Source: Sinorhizobium shofinae
Lineage (GTDB): Bacteria; Pseudomonadota; Alphaproteobacteria; Rhizobiales; Rhizobiaceae
Reading direction: 5' to 3'
DNA: 64,000 bases
Assembly: GCA_001704765.1 (NCBI GenBank)
Contig: MBFK01000121.1
Span: forward strand, 1-64,000
Below are positions 1 through 11,560 of this stretch, one piece after another. The position numbers and the translations under genes are program-made. Below the pieces are notes generated by a model. It was given only the letters and a program-made list of their open reading frames with translations. It was not told the origin of the DNA and searched no databases. The number at the start of each line of letters is the position of its first letter. Position 1 is the stretch's first letter.

Positions 1-110
1 CTCCTTCAGCAGTCGTTTCCAACAGCGCTAAGGTGCCACGCCCTCGCCGCTCGCCCCATAGCATCTTTCACCTCCAAGCTGTCGAGCATGCTCAGCGCAC
101 AACTAAGAAA

Positions 111-132
111 CCCGCGCTCTTTCGAACGCGGG
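111..132 (-). terminator. Rho-independent terminator of the chemoreceptor gene
   Basis: A six-base-pair GC-only stem (cccgcg/cgcggg) with a ten-base loop lies 37 bases past the stop codon of the chemoreceptor gene. On the minus strand it is followed by a short T-rich run (tttctt), as in an intrinsic terminator. The rest of bases 1-168 shows no convincing gene. Confidence 0.6.
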
Positions 133-168
133 CCAGTCCTGCAATTGGTCTTCTCTTTCGATGATGCG

Positions 169-1977
169 TCAGGCCGCCCGGCCATACGCGGCTTGCCCGT
201 CCCGCAAGCGGAACCTCTCGAGCAGCGCCTTCAACTCGCGGCTCTCCTGGGCCAGCACCTGGCTCGCGGCGGTCGTTTCCTCGACCATCGCCGCATTCTG
301 CTGCGTCATCTGGTCCATGCTGTTGACGGCCGTGTTGACCTCCTGGAGACCTGTCGCTTGTTCGCGAGCCGCGGTGGCGATCGAGGCGACCTGTTCGTTC
401 ACCTGGTTGACGAGGGCCTCGATCTCCATCAAGGCGTCACCCGTGGAGCGCACGAGCTCGACGCCCGCGCCGACTTCCCTGACCGACGCGCCGATCAGAT
501 CCTTGATCTCCTTCGCAGCCCCGGCCGAACGTTGTGCAAGTTCGCGAACTTCCTGGGCGACGACCGCAAAGCCGCGCCCCGCCTCGCCCGCCCGGGCCGC
601 TTCCACGCCGGCGTTCAGCGCCAGCAGGTTGGTCTGGAAGGCAATCTCGTCTATGACGCCGATGATCTGGCTGATGCGGCTCGAGGAGTCCTCGATCCGG
701 CCCATGGCATCGATCGCGTTGCGGACGATACCGCCGGATTTCGCCGCACTCGCCTTGGTCTCGTTGACCATGTCGCGCGCCTCGACGGCGCGGTTCGAGG
801 CGTGGCGCACCGTCGAGGTGATCTCGTCGAGCGCCGCGGCCGTTTCTTCCAGGGCAGCCGCCTGCTGTTCCGTCCGCCGTGCCAGGTTGTTCGCCGCCGC
901 GGAAATATCGCCGGCGCTGCCGTGTACGACCTCGGTCGATTGCGAGATCGCGCCGATGACATGACGAAGCGCGGCAACGGCGGTATTGAAGTCATGCTTG
1001 AGCTTGCCGTATTCCGGCGCGATCCGCCCGACCTCGGCCGTGAGATCGCCGCCTGCCAGTCGCTCCAAGGCTGCGCCGAGCGTTTCCATCGCCTCGGCCT
1101 GGGCGGCGGCGGTCGAGCGCTGCAGTTCTTCATTACCGCGCCGCTCGGCGTTCAACCGATCCTGCTGCTCGACTTCGCGCGAGCGCAGTTCCAAGCGCTC
1201 CTTCACGGAATCCCGCAGCACCATGAGCACCTTGGCCATCTGGCCGATCTCGTCGGCGCGGTCCGTTTCCGGAATATCCGAAGAAACGTCCTCGTCGGCA
1301 ATCGCCTGCATGGAGACTTTCAGCTTTTCGACCGGCCGCACCACGCTGCGGACGATCGCCAGCGCCGCCAGCAGGATCGCCAGCGCCGCCGCAGCAAGAA
1401 TGCCGCCCACCTGCCAGGCGCGTTCGCGGAACATTGCCGCGAGATCGTCGGCATAGACGCCGGTGCCGACAACCCAGCCCCATGGCTTGAAACCGGCCAC
1501 GTGTGAATATTTCAGCACCGGTTCCTCGGCGCCGGGCTTCGGCCAGTAGTAGTCGACGAAGCCGCGACCCTGGGCCTGCACCGTCTTGACGAATTCGACA
1601 AACAGGAACTTCCCGTGCGGATCCTTGTTCTGGGAAAGATCCTTGCCATCCAGTTCCGGCTTGATCGGATGCATCACCATCATCGGGTGCATGTCGTTGA
1701 CCCAGAAATAGCCGCTGTCCTGGTAGCGCATCGCTTTGATCGCTTCCAAGGCACGCTTCTGCGCCTCCTCGCGCGAGAGCGTCCCGGCCTGTTCCTGCTT
1801 GTGATAGGCCTCGAACATCGCAACCGCGTTCTCGTTCATTGCCGATAGCATCGCCTTGCGTTCGGCGACGAGCTTGTCCTGCGCCTGGATCAGGCCGAAG
1901 GTCAGCGCCGCCGCCATGGCCAAAAGCGCAAATGCCACGAGCGCGTAAAGCCGCGCCGAAATCCGAAATCGTCTCAT
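169..1977 (-). CDS. Methyl-accepting chemotaxis protein with a single-Cache sensor domain
   Basis: This 602-residue inner-membrane chemoreceptor senses a periplasmic ligand and controls CheA. Membrane segments lie at about residues 11-30 and 190-210. The periplasmic part between them has the sCache_2 signature, with a YFWVND motif near residue 90 and GWVVGTGVY near 168. A HAMP linker follows (about 211-265), then the coiled-coil signalling domain with the conserved hairpin tip IDEIAFQTNLLALNAGVEAA at about 442-461. There is no C-terminal CheR-tethering pentapeptide. The start is supported by the basic residues followed directly by the first membrane helix. It is a stand-alone gene with its own terminator. 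The ligand cannot be told from sequence; related sCache receptors often bind small organic acids. Confidence 0.93.
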   Translation of the reverse strand: MRRFRISARLYALVAFALLAMAAALTFGLIQAQDKLVAERKAMLSAMNENAVAMFEAYHKQEQAGTLSREEAQKRALEAIKAMRYQDSGYFWVNDMHPMMVMHPIKPELDGKDLSQNKDPHGKFLFVEFVKTVQAQGRGFVDYYWPKPGAEEPVLKYSHVAGFKPWGWVVGTGVYADDLAAMFRERAWQVGGILAAAALAILLAALAIVRSVVRPVEKLKVSMQAIADEDVSSDIPETDRADEIGQMAKVLMVLRDSVKERLELRSREVEQQDRLNAERRGNEELQRSTAAAQAEAMETLGAALERLAGGDLTAEVGRIAPEYGKLKHDFNTAVAALRHVIGAISQSTEVVHGSAGDISAAANNLARRTEQQAAALEETAAALDEITSTVRHASNRAVEARDMVNETKASAAKSGGIVRNAIDAMGRIEDSSSRISQIIGVIDEIAFQTNLLALNAGVEAARAGEAGRGFAVVAQEVRELAQRSAGAAKEIKDLIGASVREVGAGVELVRSTGDALMEIEALVNQVNEQVASIATAAREQATGLQEVNTAVNSMDQMTQQNAAMVEETTAASQVLAQESRELKALLERFRLRDGQAAYGRAA

Positions 1978-2179
1978 CCCAGCCTCCCTCTAAGTGGCTG
2001 CAGGATAAGCGCAGGTATTTGCGAAGCCCCTAACAAACATTTCGCTAGATCTTACGGTGCGCGATTAACTTTTCAGCAACCAAGGCAAGTGCCGAACAGG
2101 TTGCGAGATTTGGTGCGGCCCTCTTTTTCAGATACCCGCCATCCGCTAAACCTTTTTCCGACAACGGGAGACAGGCCGC

Positions 2180-2566
2180 ATGAGTCCAGTGATCAAGCCG
2201 AATGGCGAGCTAACCTTGCGCACGCTGGCGATGCCCGGCGATGCCAACGCGGCCGGTGATATATTCGGCGGATGGGTAATGGCGCAGATGGACCTTTCCT
2301 GCGGCATCCGCGCCGCCGAGCGCGCCAGGGGCCGCGTCGTGACCGCCGCCGTCAAGGAAATGGCCTTCGCGCTACCGGTGAAGATCGGCGACACGCTGTG
2401 CATCTACACGGATATCGTCAAGGTCGGGCGCACCTCGATGACGCTCAAGGTCGAAGCCTGGGCGCAGCGCTATCTCTCGCATGTGATGGAGAAGGTCACC
2501 GACGCCATTTTCGTGATGGTGGCGCTCGACAGTACCGGGAAGCCGACGCCCGTGCCGGAGGAATAG
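2180..2566 (+). CDS. Acyl-CoA thioesterase, YciA-type hotdog-fold protein
   Basis: This 128-residue protein matches the YciA/acyl-CoA hydrolase family, which cleaves acyl-CoA thioesters in the cytoplasm. Family features visible are the early P-x-D-x-N-x-x-G-D-I-F-G-G-W motif (about residues 19-32), which carries the catalytic Asp on the hotdog helix, and V-K-x-M-A-F near residue 58. Length is normal for a single-hotdog enzyme. The start has an upstream gggag stretch about ten bases away. The frameshifted membrane gene begins ten bases after the stop codon, so the two may have formed a transcription unit. Substrate chain length cannot be assigned. Confidence 0.88.
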   Translation: MSPVIKPNGELTLRTLAMPGDANAAGDIFGGWVMAQMDLSCGIRAAERARGRVVTAAVKEMAFALPVKIGDTLCIYTDIVKVGRTSMTLKVEAWAQRYLSHVMEKVTDAIFVMVALDSTGKPTPVPEE

Positions 2567-2576
2567 CGGAAAAGCC

Positions 2577-3167
2577 ATGGACGCGCCCGCGCCGGATCCG
2601 GCAATCTTCTCCCATATCCGCGTTGTTATGGGCATGATCATCAGCCTCAGCCTGGCGCGACTGTTGAGCGGTGTCGCCCTCTTCGTGCAGCACCCCGGCA
2701 AGACCAGGGTGTTCTGGATCCACCTCGGCTGGGTGCTGTTCCTGTTGGTTTTCCTGGTGCATTTCTGGTGGTGGGAATATCACCTGCATTCGCTGCCGGT
2801 GATCGATGTCACCGTCTATCTCTTCGTTTCCTCTACGCCTGCGTCTTCTTCTTCCTCTGCGTCCTGCTCCTCCCCACTTCGCTCGAGGACTACAGCGGCT
2901 ACGAGCACTATTTCATGTCGCGCCGCGCCTGGTTCTTCGTCTTCCTCGCCCTCGCCTTCCTGGTCGACCTGGTCGATACGGCGGTGAAGGGGAAGGCCTA
3001 TTTCGAGTCCTTCGGCATCGAGTATCCGCTGCGCAACGCGGCCTACATATCGCTGTGCATCATCGCTGCTCTAACGTCGAACCGCCGGTTCCACGCCGCC
3101 TTTCTTGTCAGCGGCCTGCTCTATCAACTGGCCTGGATGGTACCGCGCCTTCGACCTGCTGGAATGA
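2577..3167 (+). pseudogene. Frameshifted multi-pass membrane protein gene
   Basis: One gene is spread over two reading frames. From ATG 2577 the protein begins as a helical membrane protein and reads ...IDVTVYLFV; the frame then breaks near 2830. The continuation (LYACVFFFLCVLLLPTSLED...) is one frame away, and the last residues (WYRAFDLLE, stop at 3165-3167) are back in the starting frame. Restoring one T in the short T run of cgtttcc near 2830 would join the first two parts; a second, compensating shift is needed near 3136. The rebuilt protein would have about 196 residues and at least four or five membrane helices. Function is unknown. The shifts may be real decay or assembly errors; the preserved sequence on both sides suggests a recent event. 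Confidence 0.7.
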
Positions 3168-3176
3168 GCTCAGGGC

Positions 3177-3530
3177 TCACCCCTTGAAGATGAACGACGC
3201 GCCGAGCGCGATCAGCGCGAAGCCGATGAGTTGATGCCAGCCGATCGCCTCCTTCAGCCAGAAGACCGAGAAGAGGACGAAGATGGTGAGCGTGATCACC
3301 TCCTGCATCGTCTTCAACTGCGCCGCCGAATAGACGGAATGACCGATGCGGTTGGCCGGTACCGCCAGCCAATATTCAAAGAACGCGATGCCCCAGCTGG
3401 CGACGATGACGATATAGAGCGGCGAGGACGTGAACTTCAGGTGGCCGTACCAGGCGAAGGTCATGAAGACATTGGAGACGAGCAGCAGCAGCACCGGCCA
3501 GACATAGGCGGGATTGATGGCAAAGGGCAT
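3177..3530 (-). CDS. DMT-type small membrane protein (DUF486 family)
   Basis: This 117-residue protein has about four membrane helices and fits the DUF486 family, a short relative of drug/metabolite transporters. Characteristic stretches are FMTFAWYGHLKF near residue 23, FFEYWLAVPANRIGH near 50 and the conserved LKTMQEVITL near 73. Half-size DMT proteins are thought to work as dimers, but no substrate is established for this family. It converges on the frameshifted membrane gene, with only nine bases between the stops. It is divergent from uvrB. Confidence 0.88.
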   Translation of the reverse strand: MPFAINPAYVWPVLLLLVSNVFMTFAWYGHLKFTSSPLYIVIVASWGIAFFEYWLAVPANRIGHSVYSAAQLKTMQEVITLTIFVLFSVFWLKEAIGWHQLIGFALIALGASFIFKG

Positions 3531-3772
3531 GAAGACCTCAGGAGCACGCGAATCGGTGTCCGAGGATGATCCGGCCGCCGTCTTCGTTGCAAGACTCTTC
3601 GCCGTGTCCGGAGCGGCTGTACCCTGCTTTGTCAGCGCGATTTTCTCGCAGACCCACGGCTACGACATGCTGTCGGCTCTGCGCCACTGTCTTCGAAAAT
3701 CCCCCCGCTTCGTTTCCCTTTTGTACTCCTTCCCCCTTGGCTTTCGGCCTGACTCTGTCCATATTCCCCGCC

Positions 3773-6931
<3,159 letters not shown>

Positions 6932-7218
6932 CAGTCGCGTCTCGGTCGGGCCGCCTCCCGACACGTCGATCTCTCCTGGACTGCGCGCGGGTCGGCGGCG
7001 TTCATCGGCGCAGCTTCGCGAGGGAAACCACTGATCTTCGATAACCAGATCGCGCGCGGCGACGAATTCATCGCTTTCAGATACTTAAGCGATCATTTGA
7101 TAACATCCGACAACTCCTCGTGGCCGTAACTCCATCATTCGGCTATCAAATTGCCTGATGCCGGGAACAAACCCGTCGATCACGCATTTCAGTTCTTTCT
7201 AATTTAGGGAGAACGAAC

Positions 7219-7827
7219 ATGCGGCCCCTAGAGCAACTGCTCACGAGCACATGTGTAGCACTTGTATCGGCTGGTTTTCTTGCGTCGGCCGCAATCCCTG
7301 CAAGAGGTCAGGAAGCCGAGCGGCCAATATTGACGGCTCAGCAGTGCAGCCCGCTTACGGAGGCGAATTACCAGGTCTGTTGCATTGCGCAGAACCGCGC
7401 TGACATTCTCACGGCCGAGCAAATCGACCAATGTCCGCCGCTGGCGACCGCGCTCATTCTGAACGCCTTCGGTGATTCGACGTCCACCGACGGCGTCCCC
7501 AGTGGCCAGAATGGCGGCGGTAGCGGCGGCGGTGGCGGCAACGGCGGCGGTGGCGGCGGCAACGGCGGCGGCGGCGGTGGCGGCGGTGGCGGCGACGACG
7601 GCGGCAACGGCGGCCAGGATCACGGCAAGGGTAACCAGGACCAAGGCAAGGGTAACCAAGACACCGGAAAGGGTAACCAAGACACCGGAAAGGGTAACCA
7701 GGACACCGGAAAGGGTAACCAAGACACCGGAAAGGGTAACCAAGACACCGGAAAGGGTAACCAGGACACCGGAAAGGGTAACCAGGATCAGGGCAAGGGA
7801 ACCCAGGATCTTGACGACAACGATTAA
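7219..7827 (+). CDS. Secreted glycine-rich protein with GKGNQDT heptapeptide repeats
   Basis: This 202-residue protein begins with a Sec signal peptide (hydrophobic about residues 8-26, likely cut after ARG or near AAIPARG-QE). A short domain of about 65 residues with four Cys follows (QQCSPL, VCCIAQ, DQCPPL). Then come a polyglycine/asparagine stretch (about 95-135) and nine heptapeptides G-K-G-N-Q-D-T/Q, ending in an acidic tail. The ribosome binding site aggga lies seven or so bases before ATG. I do not recognise a function. The Cys-containing head could be a small folded domain and the tail a flexible, strongly hydrophilic spacer for the cell surface or periplasm. The opposite strand also stays open through the repeat, but only as a low-complexity shadow. 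Confidence 0.8.
   Translation: MRPLEQLLTSTCVALVSAGFLASAAIPARGQEAERPILTAQQCSPLTEANYQVCCIAQNRADILTAEQIDQCPPLATALILNAFGDSTSTDGVPSGQNGGGSGGGGGNGGGGGGNGGGGGGGGGGDDGGNGGQDHGKGNQDQGKGNQDTGKGNQDTGKGNQDTGKGNQDTGKGNQDTGKGNQDTGKGNQDQGKGTQDLDDND
7624..7812 (+). repeat. 21-bp tandem repeat, nine units, inside the secreted protein gene
   Basis: Nine consecutive 21-bp units encode GKGNQDQ, six copies of GKGNQDT, GKGNQDQ and GKGTQDL. The inner units are nearly identical at DNA level (ggtaaccaagacaccggaaag, with a/g variation), so unit number could change by slippage or recombination without breaking the frame. Confidence 0.93.
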
Positions 7828-7983
7828 GATAGACCCGACGAGCGCAAATACGCTCGATGCTGCCAAGGACAGATGAACACGTCGCGCCGGCTTACCGCGA
7901 CTGGCGCGACAGGTCCCTCGTGGGAGGGTTGGGGAAAGCCACCCCAGCCATTAGGGTCTCGCCCCGTAAGGCGAGCGAAAGCG

Positions 7984-8140
7984 CGGCTCCTACTTCGCCA
8001 AGCACTCGCTCGAAGACATATGTCCCGGGGCACCGACCCCGAGCGCCCCTCGTCCGCAAGCCCGACCTCAACAAAATGGGTCGAGACGGCCGATCCCTGC
8101 GGGCCGCGGTTGCAGGGCAAGCGCTGTTCCGCCAGAAACA
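7984..8140 (+). pseudogene. Decayed copy of the uvrB 3-prime repeat tail
   Basis: This stretch aligns along most of its length with the uvrB tail at about 6527-6690. It reads SYFAKHSLEDI in one frame, then ERP in a second and VRKPDLNKMGRDG in a third, where uvrB has [28 protein letters not shown]. At least two frame changes separate the pieces, so no intact protein is made. Bases 7828-7983 before it and 8141-8172 after it hold only short GC hairpins and no gene I can support. Confidence 0.7.
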
Positions 8141-8172
8141 ATTGTTTTGCGCGAGACTAAAGGTCCTGGGCC

Positions 8173-8760
8173 CTACTCCGCCGCCCGCGCATTCACCTCC
8201 AGCGGCTCCATCTCATACGAATACCCTTCCAGCATCGCATAAGCCTCCTCGATCACTCCGATCTGTGCTTCGGCATTCTTGATCGCATCACTGATCGACT
8301 GGCTGCGGGCGCGAAGCATCGAGCCGAGCACGTCTGTGTCCGGCCGCCGGCCGAGACGGTCCAGGTGCTTGCGGACGCGTGAGCGGTGACGCTCCAGTTC
8401 GAGGATATGGAAGCGGGTCTTGACGATGTCATCGGAGAGCTTGCGCCGCATTGCCGCCACGGGGTCGAAGCTGCCGGGCTCGCGCAAGTCGAGAATGAAG
8501 TCGTTGACGAGCGTCTCCAACATCATCAGGCCCTTGAGCTGTTTGGGATCGACGAGCTGCGGATCATAGCCGGTGTCGTCATACACTTTGCGGCGCACCG
8601 GATCCTTCAGGAGATCATAGGCCGCCTGCAATTTGCCGAACTGCTCGGCATCGCCGCCGCGGTCCGGATGCGCCGTCTTCACCGCCCGGCGATAGGCCGT
8701 CCGGATCGCCCGCTCATCGGCGTCGCGCTCAATTCCAAGGAGGGCATAGGGATCGATCAC
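8173..8760 (-). CDS. J-domain protein (DnaJ-like N-terminus with helical C-terminus)
   Basis: The first 65 or so residues form a J domain (DPYALLGIERDADERAIR, then AHPDRGGDAEQFGKL with the essential HPD), the part of DnaJ-type co-chaperones that stimulates DnaK ATPase. The rest is a charged, mostly helical region with no zinc-finger or substrate-binding domain of true DnaJ. So it is probably a specialised co-chaperone. I prefer GTG 8760, six bases after aggtgg, giving 195 residues; an in-frame ATG at 8835 would add 25 residues of unlikely sequence. Client unknown. Confidence 0.85.
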   Translation of the reverse strand: MIDPYALLGIERDADERAIRTAYRRAVKTAHPDRGGDAEQFGKLQAAYDLLKDPVRRKVYDDTGYDPQLVDPKQLKGLMMLETLVNDFILDLREPGSFDPVAAMRRKLSDDIVKTRFHILELERHRSRVRKHLDRLGRRPDTDVLGSMLRARSQSISDAIKNAEAQIGVIEEAYAMLEGYSYEMEPLEVNARAAE

Positions 8761-9328
8761 GCCGGCCACCTGCTTTCGTCGACTTTCAATAGTCCTGTCC
8801 GGTTCAGACGTACCGGTTCGCCGCGCCAGCAGCAAGTCCAGGGGCGATCACATTGAACGCGCAACGCTCACCCAAGCGTCGGGGCGAAAATGTGGTGGAA
8901 ACGAGGCAATCCACGACATTTCTCCGTCGCTTCGAGTTCCAGTGACGTCCCGGAAAGGCCGGTCGCGCAAGGCCTTGCGCAGGCGCCGTTACAGCCGGAA
9001 CTCTCCGCTTGCCTTTTTCCCCAAATACTGCCACTCCTAACCCCGTTCGGGCGATTTCAATCCCGGAGACTGGACTTTCGTTTGAGCCCGGCCGTTGCTG
9101 GGACTGCCGCAAGCGGCATCGTTGACGTCTTTTCCCCGATATCGTGACCACTCGACGCCTTTCAGCACCCCTGCATGGTTCCTTGGATCGGGACCAATTC
9201 AGGAGACGCTGAAGACGACAGGTTCGTTTCCTCTTAGGGGGCACGAACACACTACCTCAAGCAGCCAAGCCGTGCTATTGAAGCGCTGGGTTGCGGCAAT
9301 GACAGACTGAAGGAAAAGGACTTCTTCC
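8761..9328 (+). other. Gene-free region upstream of the cold-shock gene
   Basis: About 570 bases hold no gene I can support. A small hairpin (tgccg-caag-cggca, near 9107-9120) precedes a T-rich stretch. The last 150 or so bases before the cold-shock gene probably include its promoter and leader. Cold-shock genes often have long structured leaders, but I cannot place a start of transcription. Confidence 0.35.
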
Positions 9329-9541
9329 ATGGCCACCAAGGGCATCGTAAAATTCTTCAACCAGGACAAGGGTTTTGGTTTCATCACGCCGGACGGCGGC
9401 GCTAAGGACGTTTTCGTCCACATCTCCGCGGTTCAGGCCGCGGGCCTCGCGACGCTCAAGGATGGCCAGCAGGTCAGCTTCGACACCGAGCCGGACCGCA
9501 TGGGCAAGGGCCCGAAGGCGGTCAACCTCCAGGCTCTCTAA
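9329..9541 (+). CDS. cspA: Cold-shock protein, CspA family
   Basis: This 70-residue single cold-shock domain binds single-stranded RNA or DNA. Both RNA-binding motifs are present: [18 protein letters not shown] (RNP1-type KGFGFI) at residues 4-21 and DVFVHIS (RNP2) at about 28-34. Length is normal. The start has an aagga-type ribosome binding site. It is monocistronic, with an intrinsic terminator just after the stop. Several paralogues are usual in rhizobia, so the symbol is generic. Confidence 0.95.
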   Translation: MATKGIVKFFNQDKGFGFITPDGGAKDVFVHISAVQAAGLATLKDGQQVSFDTEPDRMGKGPKAVNLQAL

Positions 9542-9568
9542 GCCGGACGATTCGATCGGATTTTGAAA

Positions 9569-9594
9569 GGCGGCGCTTCGCAAGAGGCGCCGTC
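9569..9594 (+). terminator. Intrinsic terminator of the cold-shock gene
   Basis: An eight-base-pair stem (ggcggcgc pairing with gcgccgtc, one G-U pair) with a ten-base loop lies 27 bases after the stop and is followed by tttcgtt. Confidence 0.65.
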
Positions 9595-9660
9595 TTTCGT
9601 TGGGGGACGCTTACGCATAGCGCGGACACTCAAGCGACACGCCCTCACCCCTTTTGCTCA

Positions 9661-9804
9661 CTCATTCCTGTGCTCGTCACAGGAATCGGGCGCGCCCAAT
9701 TCCTCGGGCGCAGGAGATGTAGTCGAAGGCCTCCTTGCCGCATTTTTCGCCAGCCACAGCGCAACGTGCTGTGGCTGGATTCCTGTGACGGGCACAGAAA
9801 TGAG
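9661..9804. repeat. RIME-type palindromic mosaic element
   Basis: The outer 27-base arms at 9661-9687 (ctcattcctgtg...) and 9778-9804 are inverted copies, and each arm is itself a cctgtg/cacagg hairpin. An inner perfect ten-base stem lies at 9751-9760 and 9768-9777. The layout and the cattcctgtg...cacagga core match the Rhizobium-specific intergenic mosaic elements known from Sinorhizobium. It sits between the convergent cold-shock and dusA genes. Confidence 0.8.
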
Positions 9805-9836
9805 GGAATTCCAGGTAACTTGGCCCGAGTGAGCCC

Positions 9837-10994
9837 CTATTCCGCCGCCTGGCGGGCCGTGACCGCCTCGAACACCGCGTCGAAGGCGGCATGAATCACC
9901 TCCGGGCCGGCGCCCTTGCGGGCGGCGTCTGTGGAAAGGATCTGGCGATAGCGCCGCGCGCCAGGCCAGCCCTGAAACAGCCCGACCATGTGGCGCGTGA
10001 CATGGATCAACCGGCCGCCATGTTCGATATGCGCGGCAGCATAGGCCGCCATGGCATCACGCAAGCCCGCCCAGAACGCGAGCGACAGGCAATGGTGGCG
10101 ATCGGAGAAGGCTTCCGGCTCAAGCGGCGCGGGTGCGGCGCCGGTCAACGGATGGGCGAAATAGCCGTCCGCGGCCGTGATCAGGCCGCTGTCATGGTAG
10201 GCGGCGCGGCCGAGCATGACGCCGTCCAGCGGGGCTCCATTTTCGGCCCCGGCCCCGGCAAGCCTCGGCGCAGGCGCAGGAAGCAATCGCGGATCGAGAT
10301 GCGCGAGTGCCTGATCCAGAGTCTGAAGACCACCGTTGAGACCGATGAAAAGATTTTGATTTTCCGCTTTGAGCCGGTGCACGAGGCCATAATCGAGCGG
10401 CGGAATCTCCCGATTCTCCCGCGGCGACAGGCCCTGCAGCCAGGCCTTGCGGGCATGCACCCAGACGGCATCCGTGCCGGCGTCCTTGACGCGGGCGACG
10501 AGCGCGCGAAGCGCCACTTCCGGATCCTGGTCGTCGACGCCGATGCGGCACTTGACCGTGACCGGGATCGCCACGGCCGCCTTCATCGCGGCCACGCATT
10601 CGGCGACCAGCGCTGGCTCCTGCATCAGACAGGCACCGAAGGTGCCGGACTGCACCCGATCCGAGGGGCAGCCGACATTCATATTGATCTCGTCATAACC
10701 GAAGCCTTCGGCGATCCGTGCCGCCTCCGCCATCTTCGCCGGATCGTTGCCGCCGAGTTGCAGCGCGACGGGATGCTCCGAGGCGTCATGGCCGAGCAGC
10801 CTGTCCCGGTCGCCAAGCAAGATCGCATCGGCGACGATCATCTCCGTATAGAGCAGCGCATGGCGCGAGAGTTGCCGCGCGAAGAAGCGATAGTGACGGT
10901 CCGTCCAATCGATCATGGGCGCCACGGCAAAAACGGGCCCCTTGAAGTACCGGCCCTTCTCAGTCGTTTCAGCCGTTTGCGACGTCTCTCTCAT
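9837..10994 (-). CDS. dusA: tRNA-dihydrouridine synthase A
   Basis: This FMN enzyme reduces uridines of the tRNA D-loop (DusA acts at U20/U20a). The TIM-barrel shows the family start FAVAPMIDWTDRHYRFF, the catalytic-Cys loop NMNVGCPSDRVQSGTFGACL, VTVKCRIGVDDQD and VHARKAWLQGLSP, and the DusA-specific helical C-terminus with HVTRHMVGLFQGWPGAR. ATG 10994 gives 385 residues and fits the family; the frame continues upstream to 11054 without recognisable sequence or a ribosome binding site. No operon partner is evident. Confidence 0.94.
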   Translation of the reverse strand: MRETSQTAETTEKGRYFKGPVFAVAPMIDWTDRHYRFFARQLSRHALLYTEMIVADAILLGDRDRLLGHDASEHPVALQLGGNDPAKMAEAARIAEGFGYDEINMNVGCPSDRVQSGTFGACLMQEPALVAECVAAMKAAVAIPVTVKCRIGVDDQDPEVALRALVARVKDAGTDAVWVHARKAWLQGLSPRENREIPPLDYGLVHRLKAENQNLFIGLNGGLQTLDQALAHLDPRLLPAPAPRLAGAGAENGAPLDGVMLGRAAYHDSGLITAADGYFAHPLTGAAPAPLEPEAFSDRHHCLSLAFWAGLRDAMAAYAAAHIEHGGRLIHVTRHMVGLFQGWPGARRYRQILSTDAARKGAGPEVIHAAFDAVFEAVTARQAAE

Positions 10995-11177
10995 GGTCTG
11001 GTCAATTCTCTTCCATTCTCTTTTGCCCGCTTTCCCCGCACACGGCGTAGCCAAAGGGCGGCACTTGTAGCATCGAATTGGGGGCGATATCCGAGCGAAA
11101 GCGCCAAGCGGAACGGGGCCTTATACTGCGCCGGCACAAATAAAGCGAGATGGCGTAGCCGTTCGATGCGCCAGAGC

Positions 11178-11339
11178 CTAGCTGGCCCTGGTCAGCTTTT
11201 CGCGGATGAACCTGTCATGATCGGCAAAATGGGAAGCGAGCTCGGCTTCGAAGGTCGCCAAGAGTTCTCGCGCGGTGGCTGCGTCGCGGCCGTCTTCTTC
11301 GCGTTCGCCCGCTACCGAAACCCCGCCTGGCGAAACCAC
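11178..11339 (-). CDS. Possible small acidic/basic helical protein
   Basis: A 53-codon frame from GTG 11339 ends in a coding-looking helical sequence (ATARELLATFEAELASHF, then FIREKLTRAS). It overlaps the 3-prime end of the next upstream gene by 28 bases. The start is weakly supported, since the only aggag is too close to the GTG. I include it because the charge pattern is protein-like. It may also be the end of a larger gene that has been lost. Confidence 0.35.
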   Translation of the reverse strand: MVSPGGVSVAGEREEDGRDAATARELLATFEAELASHFADHDRFIREKLTRAS

Positions 11340-11560
11340 TCCTGGACGCCAGCCAACACCGCCGCCTTGGCGCCTTCGAGCGTCGAAGCATAAAGAAAGC
11401 CGGTATTGTTCGTGCCGTTACAATGGGAAATCCGCCAAGCCCAGTCGCTCATGGTCTCGCGCTTCATGACGAAGGCGACTTCGTGCCGGCCAAGCATGGC
11501 ACAATAGGTCCCGTTGCGCAGGGGCAACCACGTCAAACGAATTTCTGCAACCTCTACCAT
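11312..11560 (-). CDS. Hypothetical protein, 82 residues
   Basis: ATG 11560 follows ggaggtggaa with five bases of spacing, better than the in-frame ATG at 11584. The product is a small soluble protein (VEVAEIRLTWLPLRNGTYCA, then MSDWAWRISHCNG, YASTLEGAKAAVLAGVQEWF) with several Trp and no signal peptide. It looks like a compact mixed alpha/beta domain, but I do not recognise the family. It is alone or co-transcribed with the tiny frame downstream. Confidence 0.6.
   Translation of the reverse strand: MVEVAEIRLTWLPLRNGTYCAMLGRHEVAFVMKRETMSDWAWRISHCNGTNNTGFLYASTLEGAKAAVLAGVQEWFRQAGFR

Noticed and set aside
88..1506. Long open frame opposite the chemoreceptor gene
   Set aside because: It mirrors the codon pattern of the chemoreceptor; its product is Arg/Leu-rich with no family features and no ribosome binding site.
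7228..7866. Minus-strand frame giving LSGVLVT repeats opposite the heptad array
   Set aside because: It is the complement of the 21-bp repeat; the plus strand has signal peptide and ribosome binding site.
9891..11393. 500-codon plus-strand frame across dusA
   Set aside because: Composition is that of a shadow and dusA on the minus strand is fully conserved.
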